Notes: a model not told the origin generated them from the letters alone. A DNA stretch of 64,000 nucleotides from Rhodanobacter denitrificans (GCA_017848855.1 JAFIHF010000048.1:1-64000); one strand, 5' to 3'; positions 1 through 8,554 are shown, numbered from the stretch's first letter. A program made the numbers and translations.

Positions 1-766
1 GCTTGTCCAAAGAGAAAGTCACCAAAGAGAAACGACACCCCGATGGCGCGCCCTCCGCCCATCCATGGGCTCCGGGTGCGCGGGCGGGTTCCGGGGTTTT
101 TCGACGGGACTCCTGTCCCGGCGAAAAACTGGCCCGCATCCATGCGGGCCATCCTGTCGGACTTTCCTCCACCCGCCCGCCGCGCCATAGGGGCCCCGGG
201 TAGAGCAGCGCGCTCCCAGCGCGCAGAAGCAACAGCAAGAGCACCCCACCCCAGCCCTCCCCTGCTTGCAGGGGAGGGGGCGACAGCCCACAAGCTTGCG
301 GCGCTTCGCTCTTGCTCTTGCTCTGCTTCTGGCGCGCAGGATGCGCGCCTGCTTTTCCGGGGCCCCTCGGCGGCGGTGAGCCGTGGACGATCAGGCCGCG
401 CAGCGGGCGAGTCCAGGGATGGACTCGCCTTTTCGACCGGACAGGAGTCCGGCCGAAAAGCCCGGCCACGGCTCACGCACTTGCCGGGCAGGAGGCCCGG
501 CAAGCGTCGCCGCGGGGTGCCCTTTCTCTTTGGCTACTTTCTCTTTGGGCACGCAAAGAGAAAGTAGCTCGGCCACCGGCAGGTGGACGAAACCGCTTTG
601 TCGCTTGCGAGAGCAACGAGAAAAACCAGAGCGCATCGCGAGCACCCGCCCCTCACCCCAACCCTCTCCTCGCTCCTCAAAGCCGCGGCCATCCATGGCC
701 GCTCCCCGCGTACCCCGCCGGGGAGAGGGAGCAAAAAGCGCGGTGCAACAGAAAGTCGACGCAAGT
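1..766. repeat. Gene-free composite repeat block 1
   Basis: I see no gene in this stretch. It is built from GC-rich dispersed units. Two oppositely oriented copies of a unit of about 270 bases face each other; they meet near 220-330 around AGCAAGAGC-like sequence. Each outer end carries a hairpin arm with an AAAGAGAAAG core: a half hairpin at about 8-25 and a complete one at 533-568. A smaller perfect hairpin lies at 255-278 (11-bp arms, 2-base loop). A CCCCTCACCCC...CCCTCTCC stretch follows at 645-725. Reverse-complement versions of the same units fill about 20230-21047. Translations read through it are low-complexity and unlike real proteins. Confidence 0.7.
533..568. repeat. 15-bp perfect hairpin capping the composite repeat
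   Basis: The arms at 533-547 and 554-568 are perfect inverted copies (GCTACTTTCTCTTTG and its complement) around a 6-base loop. Sister hairpins with the same loop size occur at 20350-20385 (one G/U-type mismatch) and 20915-20950 (perfect, one arm variant). The recurring hairpin marks the end of each repeat unit. It could act as a bidirectional terminator or mRNA stabiliser, but no long T run follows. Confidence 0.75.
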
Positions 767-2011
767 TCAAAGACCCGCCCGACCTTGCAACCACCGCGCC
801 GCCCCACGCCCCGCAAGCAACCCGCTCGCGAAACAAGCGGTGAGCAAGTAGCCGCCAGTAGGCGCCTCCCAATCCAGCATTTCGCCCGCACAGAACGTGC
901 CCGGCCGCGCACGCAGCATCAGCTGTTCGTCGAGCGCCGCCAGTCGTACGCCACCGGCGGTGCTGATTGCCTCGGCCAGCGGGCGCGGGGCGCGCAAGGT
1001 GAGCGGCAGCGACTTGATGCGCGCGGCAAGCAGGATCGGATCGGCGAGCGCGGCCTTGTCCGCGCCCTCGAACACCAGCGCGCATTTCGCGGCGTCGAGA
1101 TGCGCGCGGCGGCGCAGCCAGTCGCCGAGGCTGTGCTTGCCGCGCGGGGCGGCGAGGCGTTCGGCGAGCGCGGCTTGCGCAATGCCCGGCGCCAGGTCGA
1201 GTTGCAGCAGGGCTTCGCCGTGTTGCGCGATGCGTTCGCGCAGGTCCGCGCCGATCGCGTAGACCAGGCTGCCTTCGATGCCGTATTCGCTGAGCACGCA
1301 TTCGCCCTGGCGCGACTGCGGCGCGCCGTGGCGGTCGGTCCAGTGCGCGGTCACGGCTTTCAGCGGTGCGCCGGCGAAGCGCGTGCGCAGGTGTTCGCTC
1401 CAGCCGAGCTCGAAGCCGCAGTTGGCGCTTTGCAGGGGCGCGATGTCGATGCCGGCATCGCGCAGCGGCGCCACCCAGGCGCCATCGGAGCCGAGCTTCG
1501 GCCAGCTGGCGCCGCCCAGCGCCAGCACCGTGGCGTCGGCCGCGACGCTGCGTTCGCCGTCCGTCGTGGCGAAGCGCAATGCGCCGTCGTCGTTCCAGCC
1601 CAGCCAGCGGTGGTGCATGTGGAAGGCCACGCCGTCGGCGCGCAGCCGGTGCAGCCAGCGGCGCAGCAGCGGCGCGGCCTTCATGTCGGCGGGGAACACC
1701 CGGCCCGAGCTGCCGACGAAGGTCTCCACGCCGAGGCCGCGCGCCCAGGCGCGCAGCGCCTCGGCGTCGAACGCGTGCAGCCAGCGCGCGACGTCGTGGC
1801 GCCGCTCGCCGTAGCGCGTCACGAAGCGGTCGAACGGCTCGCCGTGGGTGAGGTTCAAGCCGCCCTTGCCGGCAAGCAGGAATTTCCGCCCCACCGAGCC
1901 CATGGCGTCGTAGAGGTCGACCCGGATGCCGGCCGCGCAGGCGGCTTCGGTCGCCATCAGGCCGGCGGGGCCGCCGCCGACGATGGCGAGGCGTGGAATG
2001 TCGGTGTGCAT
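767..2011 (-). CDS. NAD(P)/FAD-dependent oxidoreductase, BaiN/YhiN (HI0933) family
   Basis: A 414-residue flavoprotein. Residues 11-18 read VGGGPAGL, the dinucleotide-binding GxGxxG of a Rossmann fold. It is followed by the family-typical region GRKFLLAGKGGLNLTH (about 41-56), and near the C terminus by a second flavin-contact segment around CAGEMLDWEAPTGGY. The length fits the HI0933-like family, whose members are cytosolic and mostly uncharacterised; some are described as bile-acid-type reductases. The gene ends against the repeat block at 1-766 and starts 109 bases from the end of the secreted paralogue cluster. No operon partner is seen. The family assignment is firm; the substrate is unknown. 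Confidence 0.85.
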   Translation of the reverse strand: MHTDIPRLAIVGGGPAGLMATEAACAAGIRVDLYDAMGSVGRKFLLAGKGGLNLTHGEPFDRFVTRYGERRHDVARWLHAFDAEALRAWARGLGVETFVGSSGRVFPADMKAAPLLRRWLHRLRADGVAFHMHHRWLGWNDDGALRFATTDGERSVAADATVLALGGASWPKLGSDGAWVAPLRDAGIDIAPLQSANCGFELGWSEHLRTRFAGAPLKAVTAHWTDRHGAPQSRQGECVLSEYGIEGSLVYAIGADLRERIAQHGEALLQLDLAPGIAQAALAERLAAPRGKHSLGDWLRRRAHLDAAKCALVFEGADKAALADPILLAARIKSLPLTLRAPRPLAEAISTAGGVRLAALDEQLMLRARPGTFCAGEMLDWEAPTGGYLLTACFASGLLAGRGAARWLQGRAGL

Positions 2012-2042
2012 CCGCGCATGGTCGCATGCGCGGCGCCGGCGG

Positions 2043-2072
2043 CAAAAAGGCCCGGGCGTCGCCGCCCGGGCC
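2043..2072 (-). terminator. Rho-independent terminator of the 2120-3205 gene
   Basis: A 10-bp perfect GC stem (arms 2049-2058 and 2063-2072, loop TCGC) is followed on the minus strand by five T residues (AAAAA at 2044-2048 on the plus strand). It lies about 48 bases beyond the stop codon of the first secreted paralogue. Confidence 0.7.
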
Positions 2073-2119
2073 AGGTTGGATCCTTGCGAGGCGCGCTCAC
2101 TGCGCGCCTCGCGCGGACT

Positions 2120-3205
2120 TCAGTGCAGGATCGCGTGCGTGATCGCGCAGGAGTTGGTGTCGTTCGACCAGCTCGCCTGCTCGGTGAAGGTGCCGGTGCC
2201 CATCGTCACGTTCGCCGCGCCGCCCGCCTGGCCGGCCGGGATCCACGCGCACTCGTCCGAGTTCTCGGCGCCGGTGCTGGCGTTGGTCCAGCCACCCGCC
2301 GGATAGGTGTCGGACATCATCTCGTGCCACTCGTGGCCCAGCGTCATCGTCCAGCCATCGAGTTTGCCGGCAGTGCCCGAATTCACGAAGTTCACGCCGC
2401 AGCTCGAACCCAGATCCATGTTGTAGGGCTGGTTGCTGTAGGCGAGGTTGCCGTAGGACGAGGCGGTGTAGTTGTGCCACGCGCAGTAGCCCTGGGTCGG
2501 GCTCTGGTAGTTGTCCGGGTTGGTGCCGTGCGGCGACATGATGATGTAGTAGGTGTAGCGGTTGGAGCTGGGCGCGGTGTTGCCGAAGTGCGCCGCCGCC
2601 TTGATCGCCTCGTTCGCGAGGTCGGTTGCGGTCGGGGCGCTGGGCGCCGCCGCCGCGTTGTCGTAATAGACGCCGGCCAGCACGCCGCCGGTCTGGTACG
2701 GCACGAATTTGGCGGTCGACGGGCAGCTGGTGGCGCCCCTGGCCACGCCCGCGCCATCGCACCACTGGGTCAAGTCGGCCGACCACTTTTCATTGCCGGT
2801 GCCGATGCCCTTGAACATTTCCTCGGCCACCGCGGCCGCGCCGTAGGAGTCGCCGGAGAACACGTCGTCGCCCTTGGCGTTGAGCGTCTGCGTGCCCCAC
2901 TGGTTGCCGTAGTACACGATGTAGACCTTGACGTGGCCGGACATCACGCCCACGCCGCCGACGGCGCCGCCGTAGCTCAACGTCTTCGTGGAGCGCCTGG
3001 CCCTCTGCTGCGAAGCCTCGTACTTGTGCATCAGCTCATGCACCGGGCGGGTCGGCAACGCGCCATGGCGATAGCTGTGCCCGCTGGCGGGCGCGTAGGG
3101 GTTGAACTCCGGCGTTGCGTTGTTGCCGGACTGGGCGATGGCCACGCCGCCCGCCAGGGCGAACAGGACGGATGCCGCAACGGCCTTGCATGCGATGTGC
3201 TTCAT
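2120..3205 (-). CDS. Secreted HE..HE/E-motif protein, single-domain paralogue 1
   Basis: 361 residues, starting at MKHIACKAV with a clear Sec signal peptide (cleavage near AIAQ, residue ~24). GGGGGAG lies about 8 bases upstream of this ATG; an earlier in-frame ATG would put non-signal sequence in front. The core contains KVYIVYYGNQWG, a Cys-bearing WCDG segment, and GHEWHEMMSDTYP (~288-300) followed by ENSDECAW. This pattern of His/Glu and acidic residues resembles zinc-peptidase-like secreted proteins, but it is not a textbook HExxH, so activity is inferred. It aligns throughout with the next two genes but stops where their PKD and P domains begin. It may be a T2SS substrate. No specific function is recognised. 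Confidence 0.8.
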   Translation of the reverse strand: MKHIACKAVAASVLFALAGGVAIAQSGNNATPEFNPYAPASGHSYRHGALPTRPVHELMHKYEASQQRARRSTKTLSYGGAVGGVGVMSGHVKVYIVYYGNQWGTQTLNAKGDDVFSGDSYGAAAVAEEMFKGIGTGNEKWSADLTQWCDGAGVARGATSCPSTAKFVPYQTGGVLAGVYYDNAAAAPSAPTATDLANEAIKAAAHFGNTAPSSNRYTYYIIMSPHGTNPDNYQSPTQGYCAWHNYTASSYGNLAYSNQPYNMDLGSSCGVNFVNSGTAGKLDGWTMTLGHEWHEMMSDTYPAGGWTNASTGAENSDECAWIPAGQAGGAANVTMGTGTFTEQASWSNDTNSCAITHAILH

Positions 3206-3328
3206 TTGCACTCCCCCGAGTGTCTGAGTGATGGTCCCGGCATGCGCCGCGCATGCCGGGGTATTCGGCCGCACATCCCATGTCGAACATCCCGGGCGCG
3301 GGCAACCGCGCCGTGCGCCGGAATCCTT

Positions 3329-3377
3329 GCGATCGTCCATGATCGCGAGGGTCAAACGGGCGGCCATCCATGGCCGC
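3329..3377. repeat. Twin-palindrome dispersed repeat
   Basis: About 49 bases made of two adjacent palindromes: GCGATCGTCCATGATCGC (arms of 6) and, 13 bases on, GCGGCCATCCATGGCCGC. The same unit recurs at 34888-34936 and 34952-35000, and in degenerate form at about 34826-34872. It lies in the 219-base gap between paralogues 1 and 2. The structure is of the REP/BIME kind. Confidence 0.75.
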
Positions 3378-3393
3378 ACTACTCATGGCAAAA

Positions 3394-3415
3394 CGGCGCG
3401 CATCCCTGCGCGCCG
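3394..3415 (-). terminator. Terminator of paralogue 2
   Basis: A 9-bp stem (3394-3402 with 3407-3415, loop TCCC) is followed on the minus strand by TTTT. It lies directly beyond the stop codon of the 3425-5152 gene. An almost identical hairpin terminates paralogue 3 at 5282-5303, so the terminator was duplicated with the gene. Confidence 0.65.
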
Positions 3416-3424
3416 CGTCTCTCG

Positions 3425-5152
3425 TCAGAACGTCACGCTCCAACCGTTGAGCGTGCCGTAGTCGCCCGAATACCACGGGTCGTTGTCGATCACCTGCAGC
3501 TGCCAGGTGCCCGCGGCCGCATCGGCCGAGGCGTTCACCGTGTAGGTGGAGTTGATGTTGCCGTCGTTGTTGTAGTCCGGCGACTGCAGGGTGTACGAGG
3601 TGCCATCCGGCGCAATCAGGTCGAGCTCCAGGTCGCCCGACCAGTTGTGCGTGATGTTCACGTGCACCTTCAGCGCGGACGGGGCATTGCCGGACACGCC
3701 GCTCACCGCGATGCCGTCCTGGATCGTGGCGTTGTCGTCGATCGTCACCGGGGTGTCGGTGCTGCTGAACGTGCCGCCGCTGCTGCTGGACACCTTCACC
3801 GACGCGCTCTTGCTGCTGCTGGCGCCGGTGTTGTCCTTCACCGTTTCGGTCACGGTGTAGGTGCCCGCCGCGGCGTAGGTGTGGCTCGGGCTGGCCGCGG
3901 TGGACGTGCTGCCGTCGCCGAAGGTCCAGGAGTGCGAGCTGATCGTGCCGCCGGTGTCGGTCGACGCGTCGGTGAAGTTCACCGTCAGGCCGCTCACCGT
4001 GTCGGTGAAGTTCGCCACCGGCGTGCTGCCGCCGCCACCGCCACCGCCACCCGTACCGCCGTGCAGGATCGCATGCGTGATCGCGCAGGAGTTGGTGTCG
4101 TTCGACCAGCTGGCCTGCTCGGTGAAGGTGCCGGTGCCCATCGTCACGTTCGCCGCACCGCCCGCCTGGCCGGCCGCGATCCACGCGCACTCGTCGGAGT
4201 TCTCGCTGCCGCTGCTGGCGTTCGTCCAGCCGCCCGCCGGGTAGGTGTCCGACATCATCTCGTGCCATTCGTGGCCGAGCGTCATCGTCCAGCCGTCGAG
4301 GTTGCCGGCGCTACCCGAGTTCACGAAGCCCACGCCGCAGCTCGAACCCATGTCCATGTTGTAGGGCTGGTTGCTGTACGCGATGTCGCCGTAGGACGAG
4401 CTGGTGTAGTTGTGCCACGCGCAGTAGCCCTGGGTCGGACTCTGGTAGTTGTCCGGGTCGGTGCCGTGCGGCGACATGATGATGTAGTAGGTGTAGCGGT
4501 TGGAGCCCGGCGCGGTGTTGCCGAAGTGCGCGGCGGCCTTGATCGCCTCGTTCGCCAGGTCGGTCGCGGTCGGGGCGCTGGGCGCGGCCGCCGAGTTGTC
4601 GTACCACGAGCCGGCGTACACGCCGCCGCTCTGGTACGGCACGAAGCTGGCGTTGGACGGACAGCTGGTGGCGCCGGAGGCCACGTTCGGGCCGTCGCAC
4701 CACTGGGTCAGGTCGGCCGACCACAGCTCGTTGCCGGTACCGATGCCCTTGAACATCTCCTCGGCCACCGCGGCGGCGCCGTAGGAGTCGCCGCTGAACA
4801 CGTCGTCGCCCTTGCCGTTCGTGGTGCGCGTGCCCCACTGGCTGCCGTAGTACACGATGTAGACCTTGACGTGACCGGACATCACGCCCACGCCGTCGAT
4901 GCCGCCGTTGTAGGTCAGCGTGTTCGTGCCGGTCGTGCCGGCGGCGGTCGACGCGTGCGTGTCGCGGTAGTGCTTCATCTTCTGGTGCACTTCGCGCGTG
5001 GGCACCGCGCCATGGCGGTAGCCGTGCCCGTGCGCCGGCGCGTACGGATTGAACTCCGGCGACATGCCGTGATCGTTCTGCGCCAGCGCCGGACCCGCCG
5101 CCAGGCCGAACAGCACCGACGCGGCAAGGGTCTTCAACAGGATCTGCCTCAT
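3425..5152 (-). CDS. Secreted HE..HE/E-motif protein with PKD and P domains, paralogue 2
   Basis: 575 residues. It begins at MRQILLKTL with a Sec signal peptide ending at ALAQ (~25); GGGGAG lies 7 bases upstream of the ATG. Residues ~26-360 match paralogue 1, including GHEWHEMMSDTYP (~292-304) and ENSDECAW. A Gly-rich linker (~365) is followed by a PKD domain (~370-455: PVANFTDTVSG, SWTFGDGST, SPSHTYAAAGTYTV) and a C-terminal proprotein-convertase P domain (~470-575: HNWSGDLELDLIAPDGT, DPWYSGDYGTLNGW). PKD and P domains are common appendages of secreted bacterial peptidases and aid folding or substrate adhesion. Probably exported by Sec and then the T2SS encoded nearby (inference). Confidence 0.85.
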   Translation of the reverse strand: MRQILLKTLAASVLFGLAAGPALAQNDHGMSPEFNPYAPAHGHGYRHGAVPTREVHQKMKHYRDTHASTAAGTTGTNTLTYNGGIDGVGVMSGHVKVYIVYYGSQWGTRTTNGKGDDVFSGDSYGAAAVAEEMFKGIGTGNELWSADLTQWCDGPNVASGATSCPSNASFVPYQSGGVYAGSWYDNSAAAPSAPTATDLANEAIKAAAHFGNTAPGSNRYTYYIIMSPHGTDPDNYQSPTQGYCAWHNYTSSSYGDIAYSNQPYNMDMGSSCGVGFVNSGSAGNLDGWTMTLGHEWHEMMSDTYPAGGWTNASSGSENSDECAWIAAGQAGGAANVTMGTGTFTEQASWSNDTNSCAITHAILHGGTGGGGGGGGSTPVANFTDTVSGLTVNFTDASTDTGGTISSHSWTFGDGSTSTAASPSHTYAAAGTYTVTETVKDNTGASSSKSASVKVSSSSGGTFSSTDTPVTIDDNATIQDGIAVSGVSGNAPSALKVHVNITHNWSGDLELDLIAPDGTSYTLQSPDYNNDGNINSTYTVNASADAAAGTWQLQVIDNDPWYSGDYGTLNGWSVTF

Positions 5153-5281
5153 CTGAACTCCCCGAATCAAAATCGATGAACCCTTGGTCTCTGCCCCCGC
5201 AGGCTTCCGGGTGATGGTGGGTGGCACATCCGTGTCGGATGAACCGGGCGCGCCGTGCTCGCGAGCGCCCCGGAACGAAAA

Positions 5282-5303
5282 CGGCGCGCATCCCTGCGCG
5301 CCG
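5282..5303 (-). terminator. Terminator of paralogue 3
   Basis: A 9-bp GC stem (5282-5290 with 5295-5303, loop TCCC) is followed on the minus strand by TTTT. It lies just past the stop of the 5313-7046 gene and is a near copy of the hairpin at 3394-3415. Confidence 0.65.
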
Positions 5304-5312
5304 CGTCTCTTG

Positions 5313-7046
5313 TCAGAACGTCAGGCTCCAGCCGTTGAGCGTGCCGTAGTCGCCCGAATACCACGGGTCGTTGTCGATCACGCGCAGCTTCCAGGTGCCG
5401 TTGCCCTGCACCGAGGAGGCGTTCACGGTCCAGGTGGTGTTGATGTTGCCGTCGTCGTTGTAGTCCGGCGACTGCAGCACCGCGTAGGCGCCGTTCGGCG
5501 CGACCAGGTCGATCTCCAGATCGCCCGACCAGTTGTGGGTGATGTTGACGTGCACCTTCAGCGCGGACGGCGCGTTGCCCGGCTCGCCGGTCACCTTGAT
5601 GCTGCTGGTGATGGTGGCGTTGTCGTTGATCGCCTTCTTGGTGTTGTTGCTGAAGGTGCCGCCCGGCGGCGGCGGCGGGGTGGACGTGACCGTCACCGAG
5701 GCGGTCTTGCTGCTGGTGGCGCCGGTGTTGTCCTTCACCGTTTCGGTCACGTTGTAGGTGCCCGCCGCGGCGTAGGTGTGGCTCGGGTTGGCCGCGGTGG
5801 ACGTGCTGCCGTCACCGAAGGTCCAGGAGTACGAGCTGATCGTGCCGCCGGTGTCGGTCGACGCGTCGGTGAAGTTCACCGTCAAGCCGCTCACCGTGTC
5901 GGTGAAGTTCGCCACCGGCGTGCTGCCGCCGCCACCGCCCGAACCGCCGTGCAGGATCGCATGCGTGATCGCGCAGGAGTTGGTGTCGTTCGACCAGCTC
6001 GCCTGCTCGGTGAAGGTGCCGGTGCCCATCGCCACGTTCGCCGCGCCGCCGGGCTGGCCCGCCGCGATCCACGCGCACTCGTCGGAGTTCTCGCTGCCGC
6101 TGCTGGCGTTCGTCCAGCCGCCCGCCGGGTAGGTGTCCGACATCATCTCGTGCCACTCGTGGCCCAGCGTCATCGTCCAGCCGTCCAGCGTGCCGGCGCT
6201 GCCCGAGTTCACGAAGTTCACGCCGCAACCCGAGCCGCTGTCCATGTTGTAGGGCTGGTTGCTGTAGGCGATGTCGCCGTACGACGAGGTGGTGTAGTTG
6301 TGCCACGCGCAGTACTGGCCTTGGTAGTTGTCCGGGTTGGTACCGTGCGGCGACATGATGATGTAGTAGGTGTAGCGGTTGGAGCCCTGCGCGGTGTTGC
6401 CGAAGTGCGCGGCCGCCTTGATCGCCTCGTTCGCGAGGTCGGTCGCGGTCGGGGCGCTGGGCGCGGCCGCCGCGTTGTCGTAGTAGACGCCGGCCAGCAC
6501 GCCGCCGCTCTGGTACGGCACGAAGTTCGCGTTCGACGGGCAGCTGGTGGCGCCGGTGGTCACGTTCGGGCCATCGCACCACTGGGTCAGGTCGGCCGAC
6601 CACAGTTCGTTGCCGGTGCCGATGCCCTTGAACATCTCCTCGGCCACCGCCGCGGCGCCGTAGGAGTCGCCGCTGAACACGCTGTCGCCCTTGCCGTTCG
6701 TGGTGCGCGTGCCCCACTGGCTGCCGTAGTAGACGATGTAGACCTTCACCTTGCCCGACATCACGCCCACGCCGTCGACGCCGCCGCCGTAGGCGAGCGT
6801 GTTCGAGCTGGTCGCCGCCGCGGTCGACGCGTGCGTGTCGCGGTAGTGCTTCATCTTCTCGTGCACGCCGCGCGTGGGTACCACGCCATGGCGGTAGCTG
6901 TGCCCGTAGGCAGGCGAGTACGGATTGAGCTCCGACGAAATCCCATGGTTGTTCTGCGCTAACGCCGGACCCGCCGCCAGGCCGAACAGCACCGACGCGG
7001 CCAGCGCCTTCAGCAGCACCTGCTTGCAACGAATGGAACTGGGCAT
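5313..7046 (-). CDS. Secreted HE..HE/E-motif protein with PKD and P domains, paralogue 3
   Basis: 577 residues, starting at MPSSIRCKQVLLKAL with a signal peptide ending at ALAQ (~31). A GGGGAAA Shine-Dalgarno lies 7 bases before the ATG; the longer in-frame extension upstream has no signal-like sequence. The domain order equals paralogue 2: core with GHEWHEMMSDTYP (~293-305), PKD (~370-455), P domain (~470-577). It lacks the short SPTQGY segment present near residue 230 of the other two. It is the first gene of the trio and has the longest upstream region (732 bases), including a structured leader with partial likeness to a glycine riboswitch. The chemistry of the core is not established. Confidence 0.85.
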   Translation of the reverse strand: MPSSIRCKQVLLKALAASVLFGLAAGPALAQNNHGISSELNPYSPAYGHSYRHGVVPTRGVHEKMKHYRDTHASTAAATSSNTLAYGGGVDGVGVMSGKVKVYIVYYGSQWGTRTTNGKGDSVFSGDSYGAAAVAEEMFKGIGTGNELWSADLTQWCDGPNVTTGATSCPSNANFVPYQSGGVLAGVYYDNAAAAPSAPTATDLANEAIKAAAHFGNTAQGSNRYTYYIIMSPHGTNPDNYQGQYCAWHNYTTSSYGDIAYSNQPYNMDSGSGCGVNFVNSGSAGTLDGWTMTLGHEWHEMMSDTYPAGGWTNASSGSENSDECAWIAAGQPGGAANVAMGTGTFTEQASWSNDTNSCAITHAILHGGSGGGGGSTPVANFTDTVSGLTVNFTDASTDTGGTISSYSWTFGDGSTSTAANPSHTYAAAGTYNVTETVKDNTGATSSKTASVTVTSTPPPPPGGTFSNNTKKAINDNATITSSIKVTGEPGNAPSALKVHVNITHNWSGDLEIDLVAPNGAYAVLQSPDYNDDGNINTTWTVNASSVQGNGTWKLRVIDNDPWYSGDYGTLNGWSLTF

Positions 7047-7778
7047 TTTCGATTTCCCCAAGAAATTCGGGACGAGCGACCCTGACGCGGTCGCGCAGAC
7101 CCCGTGGCAATGAATTGCCGCACGCGTGCGGCACCGTTTGCTGCTTGCCAGACGGCTCCCGAGCGCCCGTTGCGGCCAGCCACTCCCCCTGAGAGATTCC
7201 CTCTCGCGGCCGGCCTGGGGCTTTGCTCGACGGCGCCCGCCCCCGCAGGCGCCATCCGGAACCATTCGCCGATGCTCCCCATGGCGAATGGGTTGAAGCT
7301 ACGCAATCGAATTTGCACCCGTCAATACCAGGAACCGCAAATGCAAACCGGCGACACGCCAATCATTCACACTTGCTTCATATTGCAGCCACGCGTATGA
7401 AACGCCGTATCGAAAACGTAATTACATGCGATGTTTCGGTATATCGCCGATGCCATCAAGCAATCCGGAAATGGCTGTACCGCGCGCCTTCCAAGGCATC
7501 GTCGGGCCGGCGAATGGCTATCCGAATCCGCAACAAGAAACGAAATTCGCAATTTATTGCCATATCTCCAAATCGAATGATCGGCGCGTAATGACTTTCG
7601 ATCATCCCGCTCCACTCGGCACCTTCGCTCCGGCCATCCGATGCGCGACGAAGCCAGGCCGATCTCTCCCTCCTCCCTTTCGAGAGAAGGGCTCCTTCGA
7701 CAAACGCCGGAACATGCCGGCCAAGCCCCGGCCAATCGGGTGCGATGAAGCCGCCGCCGGTCGCGCCGACGCAGCGCC
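7047..7778. other. 732-base intergenic region with structured leader and AT-richer patch
   Basis: No gene is supported. The part nearest 7046 carries a 16-bp perfect palindrome at 7117-7132 and the riboswitch-like segment at 7188-7281. A 9-bp-arm hairpin lies at 7263-7291 (CCATTCGCC and its complement). Between about 7290 and 7610 the base composition is clearly lower in GC than the neighbouring genes, and stop codons occur in all frames. This fits promoter DNA for the 5313-7046 gene or a decayed insertion. Nothing recognisable is seen at 7610-7778 beyond short hairpins. Confidence 0.5.
7188..7281 (-). promoter_or_regulatory. Glycine-riboswitch-like segment upstream of secreted paralogue 3
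   Basis: Read on the minus strand, the segment contains in order GGGGAG (7280-7275), GGCGCCG...GAGCAAA (ending at 7222) and GGAATCTCTCAGG (7200-7188). Glycine aptamers carry GGAGAG, then GCGCCGAAGGNGCAA, then GAATCTCTCAGG, in the same order. Deviations: the central CCGAAGG is CCGTC here, the spacing to the last motif is long, and GGGGAG falls in the loop of a strong local hairpin. The 3' end is 141 bases before the ATG of the 5313-7046 gene. This is either a degenerate single aptamer or a coincidence. Confidence 0.3.
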
Positions 7779-8471
7779 TCAGTCCAATCGCACGCCCAAC
7801 TGCGCGAAGCGGCGCAGGCCGTCGGCGCTGGGCAGCAGGGCGCGGCTGCGGCTGGCGCGGCGCAACCAGCCGGCATCCAGCATCGCGTCGGTGAGCGCCA
7901 CGCCCAGCGGGCCGCCCACGTGCAGGCGGCGCTCGGTCCAGTCGATGCAGCCGCGGCCGCGCAGGCGCAGCAGGCGTTCGGCCGCTTGCGCTTGCCAGCC
8001 CACTTCCACCAGCGCTTCGACCGCGGGCGCCCGCAGGCGCAGGCCGTCGCCGGTCGATTGCAACCAGCCGCGCTCCAGCCACGCCGCGCACATCGCCACG
8101 CCGAGCTCGCCGGCCAGATGGCGATAGCAGGTGCGTGCGCGGCACAGCGCGGGATCGCTGCCCGCCGGGCGCTGCGCCTTCGGTGCGCGCGGCAAGGCCA
8201 TCGCCTCCAGCCACGCCGCCACCTCGTCGTCGGCGAGCCGGTAGTAGCGATGGCGGCCCTGCTCCTGCACCGCGAGCAGGCCGCCGTCCAGCAGGCGCTT
8301 CAGGTGCGCGCTGGCGGTGGCCGCGCCCACACCGGCCACGCGCGCCAGTTCGCCGGCGGGGCGGGCGCTGCCGTCCAGCAGCACCAGCAGCATCGCCGCA
8401 CGCGCGGGCTCCGCCAGCAGGGCGCCGAACTCGGCCAGCTGATAGCGGTTGGGAAGCTCCACGCGGCTCAT
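7779..8471 (-). CDS. ArsR-family winged-helix transcriptional regulator
   Basis: 230 residues. The N-terminal ~90 residues form an ArsR-type wHTH: LAEPARAAMLLVLLDG, then ELARVAGVGAATASAHLKRLLDGGLL (recognition helix ~46-65), then a wing with QGRHRYYRL. The C-terminal half contains CRARTCYRHLAGELGVAM, a Cys-bearing segment seen in the longer ArsR subgroup, where it may bind metal or a ligand. It is transcribed divergently from the flavin-reductase-like gene at 8555, with 83 bases between the starts, so regulation of that gene is likely. It is longer than the usual ~100-residue ArsR. The family is certain; the effector is unknown. Confidence 0.85.
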   Translation of the reverse strand: MSRVELPNRYQLAEFGALLAEPARAAMLLVLLDGSARPAGELARVAGVGAATASAHLKRLLDGGLLAVQEQGRHRYYRLADDEVAAWLEAMALPRAPKAQRPAGSDPALCRARTCYRHLAGELGVAMCAAWLERGWLQSTGDGLRLRAPAVEALVEVGWQAQAAERLLRLRGRGCIDWTERRLHVGGPLGVALTDAMLDAGWLRRASRSRALLPSADGLRRFAQLGVRLD

Positions 8472-8554
8472 GCGCGCAGTGTAGTGCGCGCCCTGCGCGC
8501 TCGTTTCGCCACGCAGCGAAACATCCGCACGCTCCTGCCGACGACACTGCCGGC

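Noticed and set aside
383-5179. Very long plus-strand open frame (about 1600 codons) across the first 5 kb
   Set aside because: It is antisense to the flavoprotein and the secreted paralogues, and its translation is Arg/Ala/Gly/His-rich low-complexity, as expected for the mirror of GC-rich genes.
7188-7281. c-di-GMP-I (GEMM) riboswitch
   Set aside because: GCAAAGCC followed by GGCC resembles part of that aptamer, but the required upstream GGGCAAACC-type half and the tetraloop receptor arrangement are absent.
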